From the NCBI RefSeq assembly GCF_008123965.1, contig NZ_VSTH01000051.1, positions 80,688-144,687 of the forward strand: a stretch of 64,000 nt of DNA, in the 5' to 3' direction. Position numbers and translations under genes: made by a program. Of this stretch, positions 57,293 through 64,000 are shown one piece after another. The notes beneath the pieces were generated by a model that searched no databases, was not told where the DNA came from, and saw only the letters and a program-made list of their open reading frames with translations. This DNA comes from Bradyrhizobium hipponense (GTDB taxonomy: Bacteria; Pseudomonadota; Alphaproteobacteria; Rhizobiales; Xanthobacteraceae). Position 1 is the stretch's first letter. Each line of letters opens with the position of its first letter.

Positions 57293-58948
57293 ATGGCTAC
57301 AATTGAAGGCGCTGGGACACTTTCGGGCGCTGGCGCAGGAATTCTTGATCGCGAGCACACGGTCGCCAAGGCCGGCTTCAATCGCTGGCTGGTGCCGCCG
57401 GCGGCACTCTGCATCCATCTCTGCATCGGCATGGCCTATGGCTTCTCGGTATTCTGGCTGCCGCTGTCGCGCGCGATCGGCATCACGCAGAGCAAAGCGT
57501 GCCCGGACATGTCGCTGTGGCAGGAGTTGTTCACCACGACCTGCGACTGGAAGGTCGCGAGCCTGGGCTGGATGTACACGCTGTTTTTCGTCCTGCTCGG
57601 CGTTTCCGCCGCGATCTGGGGCGGCTGGCTCGAGCGCGCCGGTCCGCGTAAGGCGGGCGCCGTCGCCGCCTGCTGCTGGGGCGGTGGTCTTCTGATCGGT
57701 GCTTTCGGTGTGTACGTCCACCAGCTCTGGATCATGTGGCTCGGCGCTGGCGTGATCGGTGGCGTGGGACTTGGACTCGGCTACATCTCCCCGGTGTCGA
57801 CCTTGATCAAATGGTTTCCGGATCGCCGCGGCATGGCGACTGGCATGGCCATCATGGGATTTGGCGGCGGTGCCATGATTGGGGCGCCTCTGGCCAATCT
57901 CTTGATCAACTACTTCAAGACGCCCACCTCGGTCGGCGTATGGGAGACCTTCGTCACGATGGGGGTGATCTACTTCGTCTTCATGATGATCGGCGCGTTC
58001 GCCTATCGCGTGACTCCGGCCGGCTGGCAGCCCGAAGGCTGGACCCCGCCGAGTGAGAAGAAGTCGATGATCACCGAGCACCATGTGCACCTCAACAACG
58101 CGCACAAGACGCCGCAGTTCTGGCTGATCTGGTGGGTGCTCTGCTTGAACGTTTCGGCGGGTATCGGCGTGATCGGCATGGCCTCGCCCATGCTCCAGGA
58201 GATCTTCGCGGGCAAGTTGATCGGGCATCCGGAGCTGACCTTCGGCCAGCTTTCGGTTGAACAGAAGGCAACGATCGCTGCGATCGCTGCGGGCTTTGCC
58301 GGTCTGCTGTCATTGTTCAACATCGGCGGCCGGTTCTTCTGGGCGTCGATGTCGGACCTCATGGGTCGCAAGAACACCTACTACACGTTCTTCATCCTCG
58401 GCATCGCGCTCTATGCGCTGGCGCCGACCTTCGCGGCGATGGGCTCGAAACTGCTGTTCGTACTCGGCTTCGGCATCATCCTGTCGATGTATGGCGGCGG
58501 CTTCGCGACCGTGCCGGCCTATCTCGCCGACATGTTCGGCACGCAGTTCGTCGGCGCCATTCACGGCCGGCTGCTGACGGCGTGGTCGACTGCAGGCATC
58601 ATTGGCCCGGTCGTGGTGAACTACATCCGCGAGTTCCAGCTCGCGGCGGGCGTTCCGCGCGACCAGCTTTACAACACCACCATGTACATCCTGTGCGCCA
58701 TGCTGATCGCGGGCCTGATCTGCAACTATTTGATCAAGCCGGTCGATCCGAAGTGGAACATGAGCAACGAGGAACTCGCCAGACTCCAGGCGGCCAGCGC
58801 CAAGACCGAAGCCGGCGTCCAGCATGGTTCGTTTGGCATCGGCACGGGTGGCCTCGACGTCAAGGCTGCGCTGTTCTGGGCATTCGTTGGTGTTCCACTG
58901 GCTTGGGGTGTGTGGAAGACCCTGGAGAGCGCGGTCAAGATTCTCTGA
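57293..58948 (+). CDS. OFA-family MFS transporter (oxalate/formate antiporter type, 551 aa)
   Basis: Twelve hydrophobic segments are visible, with the MFS loop RAGPRKAGAV after TM2 and the large central loop near 255-270. The N-terminus LVPPAALCIHLCIGMAYGFSVFWLPL, GLGLGYISPVSTLIKWFPDRRGMATGMAIMGFG and FATVPAYLADMFG are typical of the OFA family. A position next to formate dehydrogenase suggests import of oxalate with formate export, or formate movement itself. The extended length and insert after TM1 (SKACPDMSLWQELFTTTCDW) match the long OFA subgroup. GGGGG precedes the ATG. Confidence 0.88.
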   Translation: MATIEGAGTLSGAGAGILDREHTVAKAGFNRWLVPPAALCIHLCIGMAYGFSVFWLPLSRAIGITQSKACPDMSLWQELFTTTCDWKVASLGWMYTLFFVLLGVSAAIWGGWLERAGPRKAGAVAACCWGGGLLIGAFGVYVHQLWIMWLGAGVIGGVGLGLGYISPVSTLIKWFPDRRGMATGMAIMGFGGGAMIGAPLANLLINYFKTPTSVGVWETFVTMGVIYFVFMMIGAFAYRVTPAGWQPEGWTPPSEKKSMITEHHVHLNNAHKTPQFWLIWWVLCLNVSAGIGVIGMASPMLQEIFAGKLIGHPELTFGQLSVEQKATIAAIAAGFAGLLSLFNIGGRFFWASMSDLMGRKNTYYTFFILGIALYALAPTFAAMGSKLLFVLGFGIILSMYGGGFATVPAYLADMFGTQFVGAIHGRLLTAWSTAGIIGPVVVNYIREFQLAAGVPRDQLYNTTMYILCAMLIAGLICNYLIKPVDPKWNMSNEELARLQAASAKTEAGVQHGSFGIGTGGLDVKAALFWAFVGVPLAWGVWKTLESAVKIL

Positions 58949-59025
58949 TTGCAACATCACCGCCGCGGCGCGCGTTCCGTGCGCCGCGGTCGCCTTACCG
59001 CAACAAGGAATAGCTGGGGGACTCC

Positions 59026-59307
59026 ATGGTTCGTAATTTGGTCTGCCTTGCCGCAATACTGCTCGTGGCCGGCTCGCTCCACGCCGCATCCGCTCAGACC
59101 GCAACGGTGCCTGCGGCACCCGCCGCAACGACCGACGCCAAGCCGCCGGGCAAGATCAAGCTCACCATGCAAAAGCTCAAGGACATGAAGGCCAAGTGGG
59201 CAGCCAACAAGCCCAAGCTCAAGGCCTGTCGCGCCGACGTGAAATCCAAAGGCCTCGCAGGCGACGACCGCTGGTTCTATATCGAAGAGTGCATGAACAA
59301 GACGTGA
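59026..59307 (+). CDS. Small secreted PsiF-like protein (93 aa)
   Basis: A signal peptide (LVCLAAILLVAGSLHAASA) precedes an Ala/Pro-rich linker and a helical C-terminus (KLKACRADVKSKGLAGDDRWFYIEECMNKT) with the Cys pair and CR-x(10)-D-x-x-F/Y-I-x-x-C pattern of PsiF-type repeats. It lies between the OFA transporter and fdsB on the same strand; its role in formate metabolism is unknown. A GC-rich hairpin follows at 59333. Confidence 0.7.
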   Translation: MVRNLVCLAAILLVAGSLHAASAQTATVPAAPAATTDAKPPGKIKLTMQKLKDMKAKWAANKPKLKACRADVKSKGLAGDDRWFYIEECMNKT

Positions 59308-59332
59308 GACTGCGCGACAATCGAGTCGGTGA

Positions 59333-59365
59333 GGGGGCATGGAGCTGGCGGCTGCATGCCCCCTT
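59333..59365 (+). terminator. Hairpin after the PsiF-like gene
   Basis: GGGGGCATG (59333-59341) and CATGCCCCC (59355-59363) form a perfect 9-pair stem followed by TTAAA, with a short T-run. It separates the PsiF-like gene from fdsGB. Confidence 0.6.
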
Positions 59366-59420
59366 AAACGCTTATTGGAACGCATGAATTCTCTTGGCAT
59401 CTGGTATGCCAGGAGTTAGA

Positions 59421-59437
59421 CTTAGACTGTTCTAAAG
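59421..59437 (+). promoter_or_regulatory. Irr/ICE-like inverted repeat before fdsGB
   Basis: CTTAGACTGTTCTAAAG is a near-palindrome (TTAGA / TCTAA) 20 bases before the fdsGB ATG. It resembles the iron control element (TTTAGAA...TTCTAAA) bound by Irr in Bradyrhizobiaceae, but has mismatches. Position over or next to the promoter suggests repression. Confidence 0.4.
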
Positions 59438-59456
59438 AGATTTACGAGACGCATCG

Positions 59457-61160
59457 ATGAGCCATGACGTGCACGAGGTTCGCTCGTTCGAACATCCGGG
59501 CGAGGGACGGAAGCGAGCCAAGGCTACCCCCAAGGGGCGGCAGGTTGACCCCACGGCCGCGCACGAGATCGAGCAATTGCTCGGCGACAGGCCGCGGCGG
59601 CGCGATCTGCTGATCGAATATCTCCACCTGATCCAGGACAAGTATCGGCAGATTTCGGCCGCGCATCTCGCGGCTCTGGCCGACGAAATGAAGCTCGCTT
59701 TCGCCGAGGTGTTCGAGACCGCGACCTTCTATGCGCATTTCGACGTGGTGAAGGAAGGCGAGGCGGATATCGCGCCGCTGACGATCCGCGTTTGCGATTC
59801 GCTCACCTGCGCGATGCTCGGTGGAGAGAAGCTGCTCGAGGATCTGCAAAGCGCATCCGGCCCCGGCATTCGCGTGGTGCGCGCGCCCTGCGTCGGCCGC
59901 TGCGATACGGCGCCTGCTGCGGAGGTGGGACATAATTTCGTCGACCATGCGACTGTGGGCAATGTGCTGGCGGCGGCGAAGGCCGGCGATACCCACGCGC
60001 ATCTGCCGAAATATGTCGACTACGACGCGTATGTTGCGGGCGGCGGTTACAAGCTGCTCAATCGCCTGCGCTCGGGCGAACTGCCGACCGACGATTTGCT
60101 GAAGGCGCTCGACGATGCCTCGCTGCGCGGCCTCGGCGGCGCCGGCTTCCCGACGGGACGCAAATGGCGGGCGGTACTCGGCGAGCCCGGCCCGCGGCTG
60201 ATGGCGATCAACGGCGACGAGGGCGAGCCCGGCACGTTCAAGGACCGCGTCTATCTCGAAACCGACCCTCATCGCTTTATCGAAGGCATGCTGATCGGGG
60301 CGCATGTGGTGCAGGCGTCCGACGTCTACATCTACATTCGCGATGAGTATCCGGCGGCGCGCGCCATCCTCGAACGTGAGATCGCAAAACTGCCTGCGGG
60401 CGGGCCGATCCTCCACATGCGCCGCGGCGCCGGCGCCTACATCTGCGGCGAGGAATCCTCGCTGCTTGAGAGCATCGAGGGCAAGCGCGGCCTGCCCAGG
60501 CACAAGCCGCCTTATCCGTTCCAGGTCGGCCTGTTCGGCCTGCCGACGCTGATCAACAACATCGAGACGCTGTGGTGGGTGCGCGACATCGTCGAGAAGG
60601 GGGCGGACTGGTGGAAAGGCCACGGCCGCCACGAGCGGCACGGCCTGCGCAGCTTCTCCGTCTCGGGCCGGGTCAAGACTCCCGGCATGAAGCTCGCGCC
60701 CGCCGGCATCACCGTGCGGGAGCTGATCGAGGAATATTGCGGCGGCATGGCCGACGGCCATCAGTTCTACGCCTACTTACCGGGCGGCGCGTCCGGCGGC
60801 ATCTTGCCGGCGTCCATGGATGACATCCCGCTCGATTTCGGCACGCTGGAAAAATACGGCTGCTTCATCGGCTCGGCCGCGATCGTGATCCTGTCGCAGC
60901 AGGACAGTGTGAAGGCGGCAGCGTTGAACCTGATGAAGTTCTTCGAGGACGAGAGCTGCGGCCAGTGCACACCGTGCCGCGTCGGAACCGAGAAGGCGGC
61001 GCTCTTGATGCAGCAGCCGGTCTGGAACCGCGCACTTCTGGAAGAATTGAGCCAGGCGATGCGTGATGCCTCGATCTGCGGGCTCGGACAGGCGGCGTCG
61101 AACCCGCTCTCATCCGTGATCAAATATTTCCCTGACGAGTTCAAGGAAGCGACCGAATGA
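59457..61160 (+). CDS. fdsB: NAD-dependent formate dehydrogenase, fused gamma-beta (FdsG-FdsB) subunit (567 aa)
   Basis: Residues 30-175 are NuoE/FdsG-like with the [2Fe-2S] ligands CDSLTC and CVGRC. Residues 200-567 are NuoF/FdsB-like: GRGGAGFPTGxKW is represented by GLGGAGFPTGRKW (NAD/FMN), AINGDEGEPGTFKDR, RRGAGAYICGEESSLLESIEG, and the [4Fe-4S] motif ESCGQCTPCRVGTE with a later Cys. The protein passes electrons from FdsA to NAD+. In many bacteria fdsG and fdsB are separate genes; here they are one. The stop overlaps the fdsA ATG (ATGA). Confidence 0.93.
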   Translation: MSHDVHEVRSFEHPGEGRKRAKATPKGRQVDPTAAHEIEQLLGDRPRRRDLLIEYLHLIQDKYRQISAAHLAALADEMKLAFAEVFETATFYAHFDVVKEGEADIAPLTIRVCDSLTCAMLGGEKLLEDLQSASGPGIRVVRAPCVGRCDTAPAAEVGHNFVDHATVGNVLAAAKAGDTHAHLPKYVDYDAYVAGGGYKLLNRLRSGELPTDDLLKALDDASLRGLGGAGFPTGRKWRAVLGEPGPRLMAINGDEGEPGTFKDRVYLETDPHRFIEGMLIGAHVVQASDVYIYIRDEYPAARAILEREIAKLPAGGPILHMRRGAGAYICGEESSLLESIEGKRGLPRHKPPYPFQVGLFGLPTLINNIETLWWVRDIVEKGADWWKGHGRHERHGLRSFSVSGRVKTPGMKLAPAGITVRELIEEYCGGMADGHQFYAYLPGGASGGILPASMDDIPLDFGTLEKYGCFIGSAAIVILSQQDSVKAAALNLMKFFEDESCGQCTPCRVGTEKAALLMQQPVWNRALLEELSQAMRDASICGLGQAASNPLSSVIKYFPDEFKEATE

Positions 61161-63922
61161 CCAAAATTACGTTCGAGCTCGATGGCAAGCAGGTCGAGGC
61201 CAGCGCCGGCGAGACCATCTGGCAGGTGGCCAAGCGCCAGGGTCGCGAGATTCCGCACCTGTGCTATTCACCGGAGCCGGATTACCGTCCCGACGGCAAT
61301 TGCCGCGCCTGCATGGTCGAGATCGAGGGCGAGCGCGTGCTGGCGGCCTCCTGCAAGCGCACGCCGTCGGTCGGCATGAAGGTGAAGACCGAAAGCCACC
61401 GCGCGGTCGCCGCGCAAAAAATGGTGATGGAGCTGCTCGTCGCCGACCAACCGGCGCGCGCGACCTCGCACGATCCGGAGTCCAAATTCTGGCACTGGGC
61501 CGAGACCACCGGCGTCACCGAGAGCCGCTTCCCCGCCGCCGAGCGCTGGAGCACCGATGCCAGCCATCCGGCGATGCGCGTTAATCTAGATGCCTGCATC
61601 CAATGCGGCCTGTGCGTGCGCGCCTGCCGCGAGGTCCAGGTCAACGACGTCATCGGTATGGCCTATCGCAATCACGAGTCGAAGATCGTGTTCGACTTCG
61701 ACGATCCCATGGGCGAGTCCACCTGCGTCGCCTGCGGCGAATGCGTGCAGGCGTGCCCGACCGGCGCCCTGATGCCGGCCGTGATGCTCGACGACAAGCA
61801 GACCCGCGTCACCTACGCCGACAAGAAGGTCGACTCGCTCTGCCCGTTCTGCGGCGTCGGCTGCCAGGTGACCTATCAGGTCAAGGACGAGAAGGTGATC
61901 TATGCGGAGGGCCGCGATGGCCCGGCCAATCACAACCGTCTCTGCGTCAAGGGCCGCTTCGGCTTCGACTACATCCACCACCCGCATCGGCTGACCAAGC
62001 CGTTAGTGCGGCTGCCCAATGCGCAGAAGGATGCCAACGACCAGGTCGATCCGGCCAATCCCTTCACGCATTTCCGCGAGGCGAGCTGGGAGGAGGCGCT
62101 TGATATCGCCGCCAAGGGCCTGGTCAAGATTCGCGACGAAAAGGGCGTGAAGGCACTCGCCGGTTTCGGCTCGGCCAAGGGCTCGAACGAAGAGGCCTAT
62201 CTGTTCCAGAAGCTGGTGCGCACGGGCTTCGGCTCCAACAATGTCGATCACTGCACCCGCCTGTGCCACGCCTCGTCGGTGGCTGCGCTGTTCGAGGGCC
62301 TGAGCTCAGGCGCGGTGTCGGCGCCGTTCGCGGCCGCCATGGATGCCGAGGTGATCTGGGTAATCGGTGCCAACCCGACGGTGAACCACCCGGTCGCGGC
62401 AACCTATATCAAGAACGCCGCCAAGAATGGCGCAAAGCTCTTCGTCATGGATCCGCGCCGGCAGAGCCTGTCGCGTCACGCGACCGAGCATCTGCAGTTC
62501 AAGCCGGGCTCCGACGTTGCCATGCTGAACGCGATGATCAACACGATCATCACCGAGGGCCTGACCGACGACCAGTACATCGCGGGCTATACCGAGGGCT
62601 TTGACGAGCTCAAGGAGAAGATCAAGGACTTCACGCCGGAGAAGATGGAGCCGATCTGCGGCGTCCCGGCGCAAACCTTGCGCGAGGTGGCACGAACCTA
62701 TGCGCGGGCTAAATCGTCGATCATCTTCTGGGGCATGGGCATCAGCCAGCATGTCCACGGCACCGACAATGCGCGCTGCTTGATTGCGCTGGCGCTGATC
62801 ACCGGTCAGGTCGGCCGGCCCGGCACGGGCTTGCATCCGCTACGCGGCCAGAACAACGTGCAGGGCGCTTCCGATGCCGGCCTGATCCCGATGTTCCTGC
62901 CGGACTATCAGCCAGTCGGCCGCGACGATCTGCGCGCGAGCTTCGAAAAGCTGTGGGGACAAGACCTCGATCCCGTCCGCGGCCTGACCGTGGTCGAGAT
63001 CATGAACGCGATCCATGCCGGCGAGATCACGGGCATGTATATCGAGGGCGAGAACCCCGCGATGTCCGACCCCGACCTCCAGCATGCGCGCCAGGCGCTC
63101 GCGATGCTCGACCATCTCGTGGTGCAGGATCTTTTCGTCACCGAGACCGCGTTCCACGCTGACGTTATCCTGCCGGCCTCGGCGTTCGCGGAGAAGGATG
63201 GCTCCTTCACCAACACCGACCGCCGCGTGCAGCTTGCACGCCAGGTGATCAAGCCGCCGGGCGATGCGCGGCAGGATCTCTGGATCATCCAGGAGATCGG
63301 CAAGCGCATGGGCCTGCCCTGGAATTATTCCGGCCCGGGCGAGGTCTTCACCGAGATGGCGGAATTGATGCCGTCGCTGAAAAACATCACCTGGGAACGG
63401 CTGGTGCGCGAAGGCGCGGTAACCTATCCCGTCGACGATCCCGACAAGCCTGGCAACGAGATCATCTTCACCACCGGATTCCCGACCGCGAGCGGTCGCG
63501 GGAAGATCGTGCCGGCCCACGTCATCCCGCCGGATGAAGTACCCGACGCCGAGTATCCGATGGTGCTCTCGACCGGTCGTGTGCTCGAGCACTGGCACAC
63601 CGGTTCGATGACGCGCCGCGCCCAGGTGCTCGACCAGATCGAGCCGGAAGCGGTCGCCTTCATGTCGCCGAAGGACATGCGCAGGAAGAAGCTCGCACCC
63701 GGCGATTTCATCCGCCTGGAGACCCGCCGCGGCGCGGTCGAGGTCAAGGTCCGCTCCGACCGTGACGTGCCGGAAAACATGGTGTTCATGCCGTTCTGCT
63801 ACGCTGAGGCGGCAGCGAATCTCTTGACCAATCCGGCGCTCGATCCGTTCGGCAAGATTCCGGAGTTCAAGTTCTGCGCGGCGAGAGCCGAGCGCGCCGA
63901 GATGCGCGACGCGGCGGAGTAG
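61157..63922 (+). CDS. fdsA: Formate dehydrogenase alpha (catalytic) subunit FdsA (921 aa)
   Basis: Order: N-terminal [2Fe-2S] domain (CYSPEPDYRPDGNCRAC), a [4Fe-4S] His/Cys segment, two ferredoxin clusters (CIQCGLCVRACREVQ and CVACGECVQACPTGA), the Mo-enzyme [4Fe-4S] motif (CPFCGVGCQVTYQV...RLCVKGRFG), then the bis-MGD domains with VDHCTRLCHASSV, where C370-H371 is the active-site Cys-His in place of selenocysteine. The C-terminal domain includes LSTGRVLEHWHTGSMTRRA. It oxidises formate to CO2. No in-frame TGA is present. The fdsC/fdsD genes expected downstream lie beyond the window. Confidence 0.95.
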   Translation: MTKITFELDGKQVEASAGETIWQVAKRQGREIPHLCYSPEPDYRPDGNCRACMVEIEGERVLAASCKRTPSVGMKVKTESHRAVAAQKMVMELLVADQPARATSHDPESKFWHWAETTGVTESRFPAAERWSTDASHPAMRVNLDACIQCGLCVRACREVQVNDVIGMAYRNHESKIVFDFDDPMGESTCVACGECVQACPTGALMPAVMLDDKQTRVTYADKKVDSLCPFCGVGCQVTYQVKDEKVIYAEGRDGPANHNRLCVKGRFGFDYIHHPHRLTKPLVRLPNAQKDANDQVDPANPFTHFREASWEEALDIAAKGLVKIRDEKGVKALAGFGSAKGSNEEAYLFQKLVRTGFGSNNVDHCTRLCHASSVAALFEGLSSGAVSAPFAAAMDAEVIWVIGANPTVNHPVAATYIKNAAKNGAKLFVMDPRRQSLSRHATEHLQFKPGSDVAMLNAMINTIITEGLTDDQYIAGYTEGFDELKEKIKDFTPEKMEPICGVPAQTLREVARTYARAKSSIIFWGMGISQHVHGTDNARCLIALALITGQVGRPGTGLHPLRGQNNVQGASDAGLIPMFLPDYQPVGRDDLRASFEKLWGQDLDPVRGLTVVEIMNAIHAGEITGMYIEGENPAMSDPDLQHARQALAMLDHLVVQDLFVTETAFHADVILPASAFAEKDGSFTNTDRRVQLARQVIKPPGDARQDLWIIQEIGKRMGLPWNYSGPGEVFTEMAELMPSLKNITWERLVREGAVTYPVDDPDKPGNEIIFTTGFPTASGRGKIVPAHVIPPDEVPDAEYPMVLSTGRVLEHWHTGSMTRRAQVLDQIEPEAVAFMSPKDMRRKKLAPGDFIRLETRRGAVEVKVRSDRDVPENMVFMPFCYAEAAANLLTNPALDPFGKIPEFKFCAARAERAEMRDAAE

Positions 63923-64000
63923 GCCCTCCACCGGTTTCCTGGGGCACGACAGGGCCCAATCAAAGCTGTCGTCCCGGCGCAGGCCCATTGGCGCTAAAAT

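Noticed and set aside
61157..63922. Selenocysteine formate dehydrogenase
   Set aside because: The active-site codon is TGC (C370) and no in-frame TGA is present.
1..64000. CRISPR arrays, insertion sequences or rRNA genes
   Set aside because: No regularly spaced repeats, transposase motifs or rRNA sequence were seen in reading the window.

Overview
The window looks like an alphaproteobacterial chromosome, most likely Bradyrhizobium or a close relative. This is inferred from GC-rich coding with strong G/C third positions, Bug, TAXI and Liv-type periplasmic binding proteins, dispersed palindromic repeats, and an NAD-dependent formate dehydrogenase locus beside an OFA-family transporter and molybdenum-cofactor genes. 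About the first 43.5 kb is a contractile-tailed (myovirus, P2-like tail) prophage whose left end lies outside the window. Its right end falls near a tRNA-Ile(CAT) gene at 44069-44144.

Prophage late region, 1-21.6 kb, plus strand. The P2 tail order is clear: gpI-like baseplate protein (cut by the window edge), a DUF4815-like protein, a tail fibre with a C-terminal S74 intramolecular chaperone, then sheath (FI), tube (FII), E and E+E' with a -1 slippery heptamer, tape measure (T) with two peptidoglycan-hydrolase domains, U, X, D, endolysin, overlapping i-/o-spanins and a small membrane protein. Between tail fibre and sheath, where P2-type phages often carry extra genes, sits a ten-gene insert on the same strand. 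It holds two small paralogous proteins ending in a CxCxCxCxCGK tail, two small proteins of unknown role (one cupin-like), a membrane fatty-acid-desaturase-like enzyme, a GNAT-like protein, a radical SAM/SPASM enzyme, two tandem AspH-like hydroxylases and a further small protein. I read it as a candidate virion-linked peptide-modification (RiPP-like) system, and it is the most novel object here.

Prophage middle, 21.6-34.9 kb. A calcineurin-like (A1-type) protein, a deoxynucleotide kinase and a two-TM protein precede a cargo block. The block has a macro-like gene broken by one in-frame amber codon, a CDKN3-type phosphatase, then a three-gene restriction/defence operon: an AIPR-like protein, a PLD-nuclease/SNF2 translocase and an ISP-like adenine methyltransferase. 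Prophage early/right region, 35-43.5 kb: small regulators, a CHAP/NlpC-like secreted protein, an MT-A70 methyltransferase, Zn-finger and winged-helix proteins, a dCMP deaminase, an ASCH protein, a pair of paralogous plus-strand genes, a truncated DUF2493 gene and a large PD-(D/E)XK nuclease-P-loop ATPase, probably a second defence gene. A near-palindrome of the form TTTGCwTnnAATGCAAA recurs at the 5' ends of several phage genes and probably marks a phage regulon. No integrase or CI-like repressor is visible.

Host region, 44-64 kb. After the tRNA come solute-binding proteins, an HTH-PBP regulator divergent from a TupA-like tungstate-binding protein, two MoeA-type genes (one fused to the same PBP-like domain as the regulator), mobA and fdhD (minus strand), mobB, moeA, tusA, an OFA transporter, a PsiF-like secreted protein, then fdsGB (fused) and fdsA. 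Together they supply tungstate/molybdate, assemble and sulfurate the bis-MGD cofactor, move formate or oxalate, and oxidise formate with NAD+.
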